Shown here: positions 38,713 to 48,482 of the stretch, one piece after another
How positions within the stretch are numbered: position 1 is the stretch's first letter
Layout of the letters: each line of letters opens with the position of its first letter
Assembly (NCBI GenBank): GCA_028100865.1
Contig: JAOHJV010000001.1
Coordinates: 69,067-133,066 of the forward strand
Length of the DNA stretch: 64,000 nt
Direction: 5' to 3'
From: Candidatus Pelagibacter sp.
GTDB lineage: Bacteria; Pseudomonadota; Alphaproteobacteria; Pelagibacterales; Pelagibacteraceae
Made by a program: the position numbers and the translations under genes
The notes under the pieces: model-generated
Told to the model about the DNA's origin: nothing
What the model saw: only the letters and a program-made list of their open reading frames with translations
Databases searched by the model: none

Positions 38713-39330
38713 TTATCTAGAGTAATATTCAATTACTAGATTTGGTTCCATCACGATTGGATATGGAACTTCTTCAAATTTAGGAGTTCTTACAAATTTA
38801 ACTTTTTTGTTTTTCTCATCCATTTGAATATATTCTGGAGTTTCTCTTTCTTTGCTTGCAAGCGCAATATCGATAATTGCAAGTTGCTTAGATTTGTCTC
38901 TAATCTCTATAGAGTCTTCCTCTTTTACTATGTAACTTCCAATATTAACTTTTTTACCATTTACTCTAACATGGCCATGGTTAATTAACTGTCTTGAAGA
39001 AAATACTGTTGTTGCAAATTTTGCTCTGTAGATAACTGCATCTAATCTTCTCTCAAGTAAACCAATTAAATTTTCACCAGTATCACCTTTAAGCATAACA
39101 GCCTTTTTATAAATATTTCTGAATTGTCTCTCGTTAATGTTACCGTAGTAAGCTTTTAATTTTTGCTTAGCTTGTAATTGAGTACCATAATCAGAAAGTT
39201 TTCCTTTTCTGCCCTGTCCGTGTTGTCCAGGTCCATAGTCTCTTTTATTGAAAGGACTTTTAGGTCTTCCCCAAAGGTTAGCCTTTAATCTTCTGTCTAC
39301 TTTGTGTTTAGAGTTTAATCTTTTTGTCAT
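38713..39330 (-). CDS. rpsD: 30S ribosomal protein S4
   Basis: S4 nucleates assembly of the 30S body and lies at the mRNA entry site. The 205-residue protein has the S4 RNA-binding domain ([18 protein letters not shown], then [18 protein letters not shown]). The N-terminal zinc Cys cluster of some S4 proteins is absent. The gene stands alone, away from the rpoA cluster, as is usual in alphaproteobacteria. Confidence 0.97.
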   Translation of the reverse strand: MTKRLNSKHKVDRRLKANLWGRPKSPFNKRDYGPGQHGQGRKGKLSDYGTQLQAKQKLKAYYGNINERQFRNIYKKAVMLKGDTGENLIGLLERRLDAVIYRAKFATTVFSSRQLINHGHVRVNGKKVNIGSYIVKEEDSIEIRDKSKQLAIIDIALASKERETPEYIQMDEKNKKVKFVRTPKFEEVPYPIVMEPNLVIEYYSR

Positions 39331-39342
39331 TTAATAATGGGG

Positions 39343-39370
39343 TTTATAAGCTTACAGGCTATTTTGTCAA
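39343..39370 (-). promoter_or_regulatory. Predicted promoter for rpsD
   Basis: On the minus strand a perfect TTGACA (39365-39370) and TATAAA (39343-39348) are 16 bases apart. The -35 overlaps the stop codon of the upstream methyltransferase gene (39367). Transcription would start only about 5-10 bases before the rpsD ATG at 39330. This is one of the best sigma-70-type matches in the window. Confidence 0.6.
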
Positions 39371-40083
39371 TCAACGTTTTTACCCAAACTAGCAAATACA
39401 CTGGCTAATATACGTGTTTCTTTAGATGATAACTCCATTTTATAGAAAATATTTCTCAAGTTTTCTAACATAATGGGTTTCTTTTCCTTGGGTTTAAAAA
39501 AGTTTATCTCATCTAAATTTTGAATACATAAATTGGTCATTGAATGAATCTCTTTTTTAGAAGCAGATTTAATTTTTTTAGACTTTTTAAAATCAGAAGT
39601 CTTAGATTTCACGATACTTGAAACATATTGAGCAATGATAATTAGACTGTGAGATAAATTTAAAGATTTAAATTCAGGATTAGTTGGAATTTGTAACGTA
39701 TAATTTGCATAACTAATCTCATTATTAGACAAACCTGATGCTTCAGATCCAAAAAGAAATGCTACTTTTTTGGTAAAATCTATTTTTTTTAAATCCTCTA
39801 ATTGAATATGTTTTATATTTTTATTTCTAAATCTTGCTGATGTTGCGATCACATAATCTATATCTTTAAGCGCTGATTCTAGATTATCAAAAACTTTACT
39901 TTTATTAATAATATTTTTTGCACCAACTGATGTTGCTAAAATTTTATCGTTTGGAAAAATTGGTTTTGGATCAATAACAGATAATTTTTGAAAGTTAAAA
40001 TTCTTCATTCCTCTTGCACATGCGCCAATATTTTCTGAGAGTTGAGGTTTGTGGAGGATAAAAGTAATATTATTAGCTGACAT
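39367..40083 (-). CDS. tRNA/rRNA 2'-O-methyltransferase, TrmJ-like SPOUT protein
   Basis: The 238-residue protein has SPOUT features: ITFILHKPQLSENIGACARGM at the N-terminus, the knot motif FLFGSEASGLSNNEI, and LNLSHSLIIIAQYV. TrmJ methylates ribose 32 of some tRNAs; the target here is inferred from resemblance. It lies 17 bases after cimA on the same strand and its end carries the rpsD -35 box. Confidence 0.87.
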   Translation of the reverse strand: MSANNITFILHKPQLSENIGACARGMKNFNFQKLSVIDPKPIFPNDKILATSVGAKNIINKSKVFDNLESALKDIDYVIATSARFRNKNIKHIQLEDLKKIDFTKKVAFLFGSEASGLSNNEISYANYTLQIPTNPEFKSLNLSHSLIIIAQYVSSIVKSKTSDFKKSKKIKSASKKEIHSMTNLCIQNLDEINFFKPKEKKPIMLENLRNIFYKMELSSKETRILASVFASLGKNVD

Positions 40084-40100
40084 TATTATTAATACAAATC

Positions 40101-41702
40101 TTATAGGCTAGCTGGAGCCTTATCTTTAAATAACTTGTAATCCAAACTATCAACTAATGCTTTGAATGATGCATCAATTATATTTGGTGAAACTCCTATA
40201 GTAAACCAGTTAACACCCTTAGAATCTGTACTTTCAATTGAAACTCTAGTTACCGCTTCAGTACCTGTATTTAAAATTCTTACTTTATAATCAACTAATT
40301 TTAAATCTTTTAAATATTCCGAGTATTTTGCAAGTTTATTTACATTTTTTCTAATCGCATTATCAAGTGCATTAACAGGGCCATTCCCTTGGCCCTCACA
40401 TAATATTTTTTGACCATCAACTTCTAATTGTGCTTTTGCAACTGAAATGATTTCACCTGTATTATCTTTTTTAACTGTTACATCATATTCATTAATTAAA
40501 ATATATCTTGGAATATCTCCTATTAATCTTCTAGCCAATAATTCAAATGAAGCATCTGCTCCATCATAACTATAGCCTATAAATTCTCTGTCTTTTACTT
40601 CACTCAAAAGTTTTTTAATCTTTGGGTCATTTTTTTCAATATGGATACCAATTGATTTTAATCTAGACATTATATTAGATTGACCAGCTTGATCTGAAAC
40701 TACGATGTTTCTTGAATTACCTACTTCTTCAGGATCAATATGTTCGTATGTTTTTGGATCCTTTTGTACTGCTGATACATGCATACCTCCTTTATGTGAA
40801 AAAGCGGAAGCACCCACATAAGGTAAATGTTTATTAGGTTTTCTATTAAGCAATTCATCTAATAATCTTGAGCACTGAGTTAAGTTTTTTAAGTTTTCTC
40901 GCTTAATATTTAATTCAAATTTTTCACTAAAATCTTTTTTTAGAAATAAAGACGGGATCAAAGACATTAAATTTGCATTGCCACATCTCTCCCCTAGTCC
41001 ATTAATGGTTCCTTGGATCTGTCTAACTCCAGCTTGAACTGCAGCTAAACTATTTGCTACTGCATTTTCTGTATCATTATGAGCGTGGATCCCTAAATTT
41101 TCTCCTGGGATATGTTTTGTGATTTCAGATACAATTTTAGATACTTCGTGTGGAAGAGTTCCGCCATTGGTGTCACATAAAACAATCCATCTAGCCCCTT
41201 GATCGTATGCAGCTTTTAAACACTTTAATGCATATTCAGGATTAGATTTATATCCATCAAAGAAATGTTCTGCATCAAACATAAATTCTTTACCTGAGCC
41301 AACGATATGTTTTGCACTTTCGCTAATATTTTCTAAATTTTCTTCATTCGATATACCAAGCGCTACATCAACTTGAAAATCCCAAGATTTTCCAAATAAA
41401 CAAATAGAAGAACTTTTTGAATTAATTAATGATGCTAACATTGGGTCATTTTCAGCACTATGTTCTGATTTTTTAGTCATTCCAAAGGCTGTAAGTTTTG
41501 CATTTTTAAAACCATGATTTTTGTTAAAAAACTCAGTATCAGTTGGGTTAGCTCCAGGCCAACCACCTTCAATGTAATCTACCCCTAAATTATCTAGTGA
41601 ATTTGATATTTTCTCTTTGTCATCAATTGAAAAATCAACCCCTTGGGTTTGAGCCCCATCTCTTAATGTGGTGTCAAAAATATATAGCTTTTCCTTACTC
41701 AT
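40101..41702 (-). CDS. cimA: (R)-citramalate synthase
   Basis: CimA condenses pyruvate and acetyl-CoA to citramalate, a threonine-independent route to 2-ketobutyrate and isoleucine. The 533-residue protein has the HMGL domain (FDTTLRDGAQTQGVDFS at about 9-25, catalytic Arg and metal Asp present; GIHAHNDTENAVANS with the metal His) and a LeuA-type C-terminal regulatory domain. The length and the sequence VDFS favour citramalate synthase over isopropylmalate synthase. It overlaps cysS by 4 bases. Confidence 0.9.
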   Translation of the reverse strand: MSKEKLYIFDTTLRDGAQTQGVDFSIDDKEKISNSLDNLGVDYIEGGWPGANPTDTEFFNKNHGFKNAKLTAFGMTKKSEHSAENDPMLASLINSKSSSICLFGKSWDFQVDVALGISNEENLENISESAKHIVGSGKEFMFDAEHFFDGYKSNPEYALKCLKAAYDQGARWIVLCDTNGGTLPHEVSKIVSEITKHIPGENLGIHAHNDTENAVANSLAAVQAGVRQIQGTINGLGERCGNANLMSLIPSLFLKKDFSEKFELNIKRENLKNLTQCSRLLDELLNRKPNKHLPYVGASAFSHKGGMHVSAVQKDPKTYEHIDPEEVGNSRNIVVSDQAGQSNIMSRLKSIGIHIEKNDPKIKKLLSEVKDREFIGYSYDGADASFELLARRLIGDIPRYILINEYDVTVKKDNTGEIISVAKAQLEVDGQKILCEGQGNGPVNALDNAIRKNVNKLAKYSEYLKDLKLVDYKVRILNTGTEAVTRVSIESTDSKGVNWFTIGVSPNIIDASFKALVDSLDYKLFKDKAPASL

Positions 41703-43048
41703 TTAAATTTCCAAATTGTTTTACCATCTTTATCTTCTATTAAAACACCTTTGTCTAAAAGGTAGTCTCTAATATTATCAGCTTCTGCATAGTTTTTATC
41801 TACTCGAGCTATATTTCTAAGTTCTATTTTATTTTCAATTTCTGTCTCTGAAATATCTATTTTTCCTTTTTTATAATCTAACCACTCATCTTTAGTTTCT
41901 TGAAGCAAACCAATAAAATTACATGCTGAATTAAATATTTGTTTATCAGCATCATTTCCTTTGTATGCTTTATCATAAAGTTTATGTAAATTTGCAATGT
42001 AACCTGGTGTGTTGATATCATCATATAAAGGTTGAATAATTTCATCTCCCAAGTCTTGGTTAGAAGGTAAATAAGCATTATACCATTTATCAATTGTATT
42101 CTGACAATCTTCTAACAATTTATCATTCCAATCTAATGGTTGCTTATAGTGAGCACTGATCAAAGCTAATCTTAAAACTTGTCCGCTAACTTTACTTCTA
42201 AAATCTTTAATCTTTAAAATATTACCCTGGGATTTTGCCATTTTTTCATTCGACATAGTAATAAAAGCATTATGAAGCCAATAATTAGCAAAAACCTTAG
42301 TATCATTTGCACATCTTGATTGAGCAATTTCATTTTCATGATGTGGAAAAATTAAATCTATCCCTCCACCGTGGATATCAAATTCATTTCCCAAAAATTT
42401 CTTAGACATTGCTGAGCATTCTAAATGCCAGCCTGGTCTACCATTCCCCCAAGGAGAGTTCCAAGTTGGTTCATTTTCAAAAGAAGGTTTCCACAACACA
42501 AAATCTTCTGAGTTTTTTTTGTTATCACTAACTTCAATTCTAGAACCAGCAATTAATTCCTCTAATTTTTTATTTGATAATTGACCATAATCATCAAATT
42601 TTTTTACTTCAAAATAAACATGTTTATTATTTTCATAAGCAAAACCTTTTTTAATTAATTCAGAAATCATTTCGATCATTAAATCAATATGTTCTGTAGC
42701 TTTTGGCTGTGCAGTTGGGATTTCACAGTTTAGATAATTACAATCTTCACTAAAACTTTTAATTACAGTCTGCGTTAAATCTGAAATAGATATTTTTTTT
42801 TCATTTGATGATTTGATTATTTTGTCATCAACATCAGTAATATTTCTTACATAAGTGACCGATGAATATTTACTTTTAAGTATTTTAAAAAGAATATCAA
42901 AGATTACAATTGGTCTAGCATTTCCAATGTGAGGGTCATCATAAACAGTTGGCCCACAAACATACATGCCTATATTTTTTTCATCTATTGGAACAAATTT
43001 TTCTTTTTTGTTACTTAGATTATTTGTTAAAAAAATATCTTTATTCAT
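41699..43048 (-). CDS. cysS: Cysteinyl-tRNA synthetase
   Basis: CysS charges tRNA-Cys. The 449-residue class I synthetase has the zinc/HIGH region MYVCGPTVYDDPHIGNARP (about 28-46), the zinc-site WHLECSAMS, and the KMSKS-type loop KMAKSQGN. It starts at the ATG at 43048, 45 bases after nadE. A short inverted repeat lies in that gap. Confidence 0.96.
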   Translation of the reverse strand: MNKDIFLTNNLSNKKEKFVPIDEKNIGMYVCGPTVYDDPHIGNARPIVIFDILFKILKSKYSSVTYVRNITDVDDKIIKSSNEKKISISDLTQTVIKSFSEDCNYLNCEIPTAQPKATEHIDLMIEMISELIKKGFAYENNKHVYFEVKKFDDYGQLSNKKLEELIAGSRIEVSDNKKNSEDFVLWKPSFENEPTWNSPWGNGRPGWHLECSAMSKKFLGNEFDIHGGGIDLIFPHHENEIAQSRCANDTKVFANYWLHNAFITMSNEKMAKSQGNILKIKDFRSKVSGQVLRLALISAHYKQPLDWNDKLLEDCQNTIDKWYNAYLPSNQDLGDEIIQPLYDDINTPGYIANLHKLYDKAYKGNDADKQIFNSACNFIGLLQETKDEWLDYKKGKIDISETEIENKIELRNIARVDKNYAEADNIRDYLLDKGVLIEDKDGKTIWKFK

Positions 43049-43071
43049 AATTTTAGAAATATACTTAATTT

Positions 43072-43089
43072 ATAGATTTGTGAATCTAT
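43072..43089 (-). other. Short inverted repeat between nadE and cysS
   Basis: A 7-bp perfect stem (ATAGATT / AATCTAT) with a TGTG loop lies 4 bases after the nadE stop. No T-run follows on the minus strand, so I do not call it a terminator. It could stabilise a processed 3' end. Confidence 0.3.
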
Positions 43090-43093
43090 TTGA

Positions 43094-43831
43094 TTAGTTT
43101 GGAATTTTGCATACTGGAATGGGCTCCATTTTATGCAAATTTTGTTTTCTTATCGTTTCGTATTTAGCTCTATTAGGTGAGTTAGGATTATCCATCGCCT
43201 CTTCTAATTCATGATATTTTAAACCCAGTTGACCTTCATCCGTACGTCCATCATCCCATAGACCATCTGTTGGAGCGGCTTCAATTATTTCATTTAAAAT
43301 TTCAAGCTCTTTTCCAATTTCCCAAACTTCACTTTTGTTACAATCAGCTATTGGAGATATATCAACACCACCATCCCCATATTTTGTATAAAATCCAACA
43401 CCAAAATCCTCTACTTTATTACCTGTACCAACTACAATACCCTTATTTGCAGCAGCTACTTGATAAAGAGTAGTCATTCTTAATCTTGCTCTAGAATTTG
43501 CCATACCGTGCTCATTATCAAAATTAGATAAGCTAGAAGAAAAAGCTGAGAACAATTCATCTAAATTTATTGTATGAGATTCAACATTTTTAAATTTATT
43601 AACTAGCCACTCTTGATGCTTTAAACTTAAATCATGTTGTTGTGATTTTTGTTTAATTGGCATGGATAACACAATTGTTTTTAAACCAGTCATTGCGCTT
43701 AAAGTGCTTGAAACAGAAGAATCTATTCCTCCAGAAATTCCAATTACTAATGATTGTGCCTTACTTGGCATATTGTATGCATAATCTTTAATCCAATTAG
43801 TTATAAAATTTACTTTTTCTGAAGTATTCAT
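43094..43831 (-). CDS. nadE: NAD synthetase, ammonia-dependent type
   Basis: NadE amidates nicotinate adenine dinucleotide to NAD. The 245-residue protein has the PP-loop ISGGIDSSVSS (about 29-39) and the substrate region GTGNKVEDFGVGFYTKYGDGG. It lacks the glutaminase domain of the larger (500-600 residue) form, so it would use ammonia or a partner. It sits in a minus-strand series with cysS and cimA downstream. Confidence 0.95.
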   Translation of the reverse strand: MNTSEKVNFITNWIKDYAYNMPSKAQSLVIGISGGIDSSVSSTLSAMTGLKTIVLSMPIKQKSQQHDLSLKHQEWLVNKFKNVESHTINLDELFSAFSSSLSNFDNEHGMANSRARLRMTTLYQVAAANKGIVVGTGNKVEDFGVGFYTKYGDGGVDISPIADCNKSEVWEIGKELEILNEIIEAAPTDGLWDDGRTDEGQLGLKYHELEEAMDNPNSPNRAKYETIRKQNLHKMEPIPVCKIPN

Positions 43832-43870
43832 AGTTATAAAATATTGTTAGTTGGTATCTTTTACAATGTT

Positions 43871-45256
43871 TTAAGATGCCGCTCTGTCTGCATTTTTAGA
43901 ATATGAGCTATTCTTTTTAATCTCATCAGAAATTAAAAAAGATAATTCTAAAGCCTGATTTGCGTTAAGTCTAGGATCACAATGAGTATGATATCTAGAC
44001 GACAAATCTCTCTCTGATATTTTTTGAGCTCCACCGATACATTCAGTTACATTTTGACCAGTCATTTCAATGTGCAATCCACCTGCATAACTTCCTTCAC
44101 TTTGATGGCAAGCAAATACATTTCTAACTTCTTTTAAAACACTATTAAATGGTCTTGTCTTAAATCCAGTAGTAGCTTTTATTGTGTTACCATGACAAGG
44201 ATCACATGACCAAATTACATTTAAACCTTCTTTTTTAATTGCTCTGATTAATTTTGGTAAATGTTTTGAAACATTCTCAGCACCAAATCTTGAAATCAAA
44301 GTTATCTTACCTTTTTCATTGGTTGGATTAATTTTATTACAAAGATTTATTAAATCTTCTGGTTTTAATGTTGGTCCACATTTAATTCCTATTGGATTTT
44401 TAATCCCTCTACAAAACTCAACATGTCCACCATCAAGTTGTCTAGTTCTATCTCCAATCCAAACAAAGTGAGCTGAAGTATCGTGATTTTCTCCTGTAGT
44501 AGAATCTGTTCTTGTCATCGTTTCTTCAAAAGGTAATAATAAAGCTTCGTGTGAAGTCCAAAAATTAACTGTTTTTAACCTTCTATTGAAATCTGAATTA
44601 ATTCCACATGCATCCATAAATGCTAGTGCGTCAGCTATTTTATCTTCTAATTCCTTAAATCTTTTTAATGCAGGACTATTTTTAATAAATCCTAAGTTCC
44701 AATTATGAACATTTTTAAGATCTGCAAAACCGCCATGACAAAAAGCTCTTATAAGGTTTAGTGTTGCAGCAGATTGAGAATAAGCTTTAAATAATCTTTT
44801 TGGATCAGGAACTCTTGATTTTTCATTAAATTCCATTCCATTAATATTGTCACCTAAATAACTTGGAAGTTCCACACCATCTTTAGATTCTATTGGTGAA
44901 CTTCTAGGTTTTGAAAATTGACCAGCTATTCTTCCAACTTTAACAACAGGTAAAGATGCTGAGTAAGTTAAAACTAATGACATTTGCAACATTAGTTTAA
45001 ATGTGTCTCTGATATTATCTGGATTAAATTCTGCAAAACTTTCAGCACAATCTCCTCCTTGAAGCAAAAATGCTTTACCATCTACCACATCTGCAAGCTG
45101 ATCTTTTAAATGTCTAGTCTCACCAGCAAATACTAAAGGAGGGAATGTTCCAATCTTATCCAACACTGTATCCAATTCCTTTTTATTAGGATACTCAGGA
45201 ATGTGTTTTACAGGATATTTTCTCCAGCTATTTTTTTTCCAATTTTTCATATTCAA
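43871..45256 (-). CDS. 3-deoxy-7-phosphoheptulonate synthase, class II
   Basis: DAHP synthase joins phosphoenolpyruvate and erythrose 4-phosphate at the start of the shikimate pathway. The 461-residue length and motifs [11 protein letters not shown] (about 60-70), [23 protein letters not shown], and [15 protein letters not shown] are those of the plant-like type II enzyme. The metal Cys in GGDCAE, the His, the Glu in HIEMTG, and an Asp in HCDPRLN are present. No regulatory extension is visible. Confidence 0.95.
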   Translation of the reverse strand: MNMKNWKKNSWRKYPVKHIPEYPNKKELDTVLDKIGTFPPLVFAGETRHLKDQLADVVDGKAFLLQGGDCAESFAEFNPDNIRDTFKLMLQMSLVLTYSASLPVVKVGRIAGQFSKPRSSPIESKDGVELPSYLGDNINGMEFNEKSRVPDPKRLFKAYSQSAATLNLIRAFCHGGFADLKNVHNWNLGFIKNSPALKRFKELEDKIADALAFMDACGINSDFNRRLKTVNFWTSHEALLLPFEETMTRTDSTTGENHDTSAHFVWIGDRTRQLDGGHVEFCRGIKNPIGIKCGPTLKPEDLINLCNKINPTNEKGKITLISRFGAENVSKHLPKLIRAIKKEGLNVIWSCDPCHGNTIKATTGFKTRPFNSVLKEVRNVFACHQSEGSYAGGLHIEMTGQNVTECIGGAQKISERDLSSRYHTHCDPRLNANQALELSFLISDEIKKNSSYSKNADRAAS

Positions 45257-45285
45257 CCGGGGATTGTTTTAACAGAGTTTAGACT

Positions 45286-47106
45286 TTATTCAACTGTTAC
45301 TGATTTAGCTAAGTTTCTTGGCTTATCTATATCATAACCTTTTTTAAGAGCTGAATAATAAGCAAGTTTTTGAAGCGGAATAGTTAAAAGAAATGGTAGT
45401 AAGTCGTCATTACTAGTTTCTACTTCAATTTTTTCCCAAATGTTTTCAGATACAATTTCATCTTTACTTTTATTGGTAATTAATAAAACTTTAGCTCCTC
45501 TTGCAACTACTTCCTGCATGTTTGAAATAGTTTTTTTATAATAGTTGTCTCTTGGAGCCAAAACTACAACGGGCATGCCTTCTTCGATTAATGCTAACGG
45601 TCCATGCTTCATTTCACCTGCAGGATAACCTTCAGCGTGAACATAAGAAAGTTCTTTAAGTTTCAATGCGCCCTCTAATGCAATTGGATAAGAAAAACCC
45701 CTTCCCAAAAACATTGATCCTTTAGCTTCATTAAATGTTGAAGCAATAGCTTGAATGTCATTATCTACTAACAATGTTTCTTCAATTAACTTTGGTAAAT
45801 TTTGTAAGTTTTTAATCTTTTCTTGATAATCTTCATTTTTAATTTCTTTTCTTAATGATGATAATTTTAATGACAAAATATATAATATAAGTAACTGGCC
45901 TAAAAATGCCTTAGTTGATGCAACTCCAATTTCTGGACCGCAGTGAATTGGTAATACAAAATTTGAGTCTCGAGCAATTGAGCTTTCAATTACATTTACA
46001 ACGGCACAAGTCTTCATATTATTTTTATTACATAAATCTAAAGCCGCATAAGTATCAGCAGTTTCACCTGATTGAGATACAAACACATATAAAGTATCAT
46101 TTTTAAATCTGTTTTTTCGGTATCTAAACTCCGATGCTATATCAATATTAACATCTAAAGTTGTTAATTCTTCAAACCAATATTTGGCCATTAAACAAGA
46201 GTGGTATGCAGTTCCACAACCAATCAGCATAATTGATTTGATTTCATCTATTTTCCAGGGAAAATTATAAATATTGATGTCATAATTCATACTATCTATG
46301 TACTCTTTAATCCCTGTCTTCAACGTTTGGGGTTGTTCTTCAATTTCTTTGGCCATGAAATGTTTGAAGTCTCCTTTGTCATAATTTTGCTGCTCAGATG
46401 AAAGTTCTAAAACTTTTTTATTTATCTTTATTCCTTCTTCATTAAAAAAATTCACTTCATCTTTTCTAATAAAACAAAATTCACCATCTTCTAAATAAGT
46501 TATCTTATTAGTCATTGATTTTAGAGCATAAGAATCTGATCCAAGGTAATTTTCATTAGGACCATACCCCACAGCTAAAGGTGAACCACGTCTTGCCCCT
46601 ATTATTAAATCTGGCATATCTTTAAAAATTATTCCTAAGGCAAAACTTCCATGAAGCTGTTTTAACGTTTTTGTAATAGCTTCTTGCAATTCGGTCGTTT
46701 TAAGATTTTCTGTAATAAGATGAACAATTACTTCGGTGTCTGTTTGAGATTTAAATTTATGTCCTTTGTTTAATAAATATTTTTTTAATAATGTTGAATT
46801 TTCGATAATTCCATTATGAACTACCGATACATTTTCTGATGAATGTGGATGAGCATTAACACTATTTGGCACTCCATGGGTTGCCCATCTTACATGACCA
46901 ATGCCAATATTCCCTGAAAGATTTTTTAAATCAAAATTGTTTTCTAAATTTTCCACTCTTCCTTCAGATTTAACTTCATTAATAAAACCATTAGATAAAG
47001 TTGCAATTCCAGCAGAGTCGTATCCTCTATACTCTAATTTCTTGAGGGAATTAATAATACTGCTTGATACTGACTTGTTGCTAGAGATCCCTATTATTCC
47101 ACACAT
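45286..47106 (-). CDS. glmS: Glucosamine-6-phosphate synthase
   Basis: GlmS makes glucosamine 6-phosphate from fructose 6-phosphate and glutamine, the entry to UDP-GlcNAc. The 606-residue protein has the N-terminal glutaminase with Cys2 (MCGIIGISS), RWATHG, two SIS domains (IGCGTAYHSCLMAKYW, FVSQSGETADT), and ends in the conserved KSVTVE. It follows the GlmU-like acetyltransferase gene by 3 bases. No glmS ribozyme space exists upstream. Confidence 0.97.
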   Translation of the reverse strand: MCGIIGISSNKSVSSSIINSLKKLEYRGYDSAGIATLSNGFINEVKSEGRVENLENNFDLKNLSGNIGIGHVRWATHGVPNSVNAHPHSSENVSVVHNGIIENSTLLKKYLLNKGHKFKSQTDTEVIVHLITENLKTTELQEAITKTLKQLHGSFALGIIFKDMPDLIIGARRGSPLAVGYGPNENYLGSDSYALKSMTNKITYLEDGEFCFIRKDEVNFFNEEGIKINKKVLELSSEQQNYDKGDFKHFMAKEIEEQPQTLKTGIKEYIDSMNYDINIYNFPWKIDEIKSIMLIGCGTAYHSCLMAKYWFEELTTLDVNIDIASEFRYRKNRFKNDTLYVFVSQSGETADTYAALDLCNKNNMKTCAVVNVIESSIARDSNFVLPIHCGPEIGVASTKAFLGQLLILYILSLKLSSLRKEIKNEDYQEKIKNLQNLPKLIEETLLVDNDIQAIASTFNEAKGSMFLGRGFSYPIALEGALKLKELSYVHAEGYPAGEMKHGPLALIEEGMPVVVLAPRDNYYKKTISNMQEVVARGAKVLLITNKSKDEIVSENIWEKIEVETSNDDLLPFLLTIPLQKLAYYSALKKGYDIDKPRNLAKSVTVE

Positions 47107-47109
47107 AAC

Positions 47110-47727
47110 TTATTTTTTTTTATAATTTTTTATTTCTATTTGTGATGATCTAGTTAATGCTAATGATTTTTTTTTGACATTTTTTGTAATTACAGAACCT
47201 GCACCAACTATACTATCAGCATTTATTGTAACTGGTGCAATCAAAGAAGAGTTTGAGCCAATCAGAACTCCATCTCTTATCGTAGTCTTATTTTTTTTAA
47301 CACCATCATAATTACAAGTTATAGTTCCAGCGCCAATATTAACATTTTTTCCTACTTTACTGTCACCAATGTAAGATAAGTGATTCACCTTAGAGTTTTT
47401 TTCTATTATACTTTTTTTAATTTCTACAAAATTTCCAATTCTTGAGCCTTCTTTTAAAATGGTATCAGGTCTTATTCGTGCGTAAGGACCAACTTCGACT
47501 CTATTTTCTATCTTACAAGATTCTAAATGTGAAAATGATTTTATAACAACATTATTTCCTATTTTTACATTTTTTCCAATAACAACATAAGGTTCAATCG
47601 TTACATTTTTTCCAACTTTAGTATCACTTGAAAAAAAAATTGTTTCAAGTCCAAGCATTTTAACACCACTAGCTAAAAATTTTTTACGAAGTTTGTTTTG
47701 GATTTTTTGTAGATTTAATTCTTTCAT
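47110..47727 (-). CDS. Free-standing GlmU-type acetyltransferase domain
   Basis: The 205-residue protein is a left-handed beta-helix of hexapeptide repeats (KVGKNVTIEPYVVIGKNVKIG). It matches the C-terminal acetyltransferase half of GlmU, which acetylates glucosamine 1-phosphate. Residues equivalent to GlmU's catalytic set appear conserved: Arg86 (ARIRP), His116 (VNHLSYIG), Tyr119, and Asn139/Tyr140 (CNYDG). The N-terminal uridylyltransferase domain (about 225 residues in normal GlmU) is missing, with only a 25-residue helix in its place. It is upstream of glmS in the same unit. Confidence 0.85.
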   Translation of the reverse strand: MKELNLQKIQNKLRKKFLASGVKMLGLETIFFSSDTKVGKNVTIEPYVVIGKNVKIGNNVVIKSFSHLESCKIENRVEVGPYARIRPDTILKEGSRIGNFVEIKKSIIEKNSKVNHLSYIGDSKVGKNVNIGAGTITCNYDGVKKNKTTIRDGVLIGSNSSLIAPVTINADSIVGAGSVITKNVKKKSLALTRSSQIEIKNYKKK

Positions 47728-47796
47728 TTTAAATTGCTTTATATTAAGAATAAGGATTAATTAATTCACATAATATTTCTTAAAAAAACTTTTAAA

Positions 47797-48480
47797 ATGA
47801 AGCAAAAATTTACTATTTTATTTGATTTAGATGGAACGCTGGTAGATACAGCGCCAGATTTAATGTTGGCCCATAACCATGTGATGAAGAAATTTGGTTA
47901 TCCTACTAAATCAACAGAAGATATTCGAAATTTAGTAGGCAAAGGTGCTGGTGCATTAATAGGAAGATCTATATGGGGACAAGCAAAAAAAGAATTTAGT
48001 AAAGTCTTGGATACAAAAATAAAAGATGAAATGGTTAAAGAATTTGTAAATTTCTACAGCAAAAATATTATCAATGAAAGTACTCTAGTAACTGGAGTTA
48101 AAGATTTTTTAATTTGGTGCAAAGAACAAAATATTTCGATGGCAGTTTGTACAAATAAACAAGAACATCTTTCTAATGATCTTTTAAAAAAAATTGGAAT
48201 TTATGATTTTTTTGAATATGTTGCCGGATCAGATACATTTGATTATTGTAAACCAGATCCAAGACATCTAACAAATGTAGTAGAAATATTAGATGGAGAT
48301 GTAAAACAAACTATAATGATTGGAGATAGTGAAACTGACGCAAACGCTGCTAAAGCTGCAGAGATACCAGTTATTTTATTAGAAAATGGATATACTGAAA
48401 AAAATACAACTGAAATATATCACAATCATCTTATAAAAAATTTCACTGGTGTTGAAAAAATAATTAAAAAATATCTTTGA
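47797..48480 (+). CDS. HAD phosphatase, phosphoglycolate phosphatase-like (copy 1)
   Basis: The 227-residue HAD enzyme has the nucleophile motif FDLDGTLVDTAPD with Asp10 and Asp12, VCTNK (motif II), and MIGDSETDANAA (motif IV). The sequence is like Gph, which removes phosphate from 2-phosphoglycolate, but the substrate is not proven. It is followed 2 bases later by a closely related gene, a tandem duplication. It is divergent from the GlmU-like gene. Confidence 0.88.
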   Translation: MKQKFTILFDLDGTLVDTAPDLMLAHNHVMKKFGYPTKSTEDIRNLVGKGAGALIGRSIWGQAKKEFSKVLDTKIKDEMVKEFVNFYSKNIINESTLVTGVKDFLIWCKEQNISMAVCTNKQEHLSNDLLKKIGIYDFFEYVAGSDTFDYCKPDPRHLTNVVEILDGDVKQTIMIGDSETDANAAKAAEIPVILLENGYTEKNTTEIYHNHLIKNFTGVEKIIKKYL

Positions 48481-48482
48481 TA

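Noticed and set aside
46901..47125. Open frame on the plus strand opposite glmS
   Set aside because: It is a shadow of the conserved GlmS N-terminus and has no protein-like features of its own.
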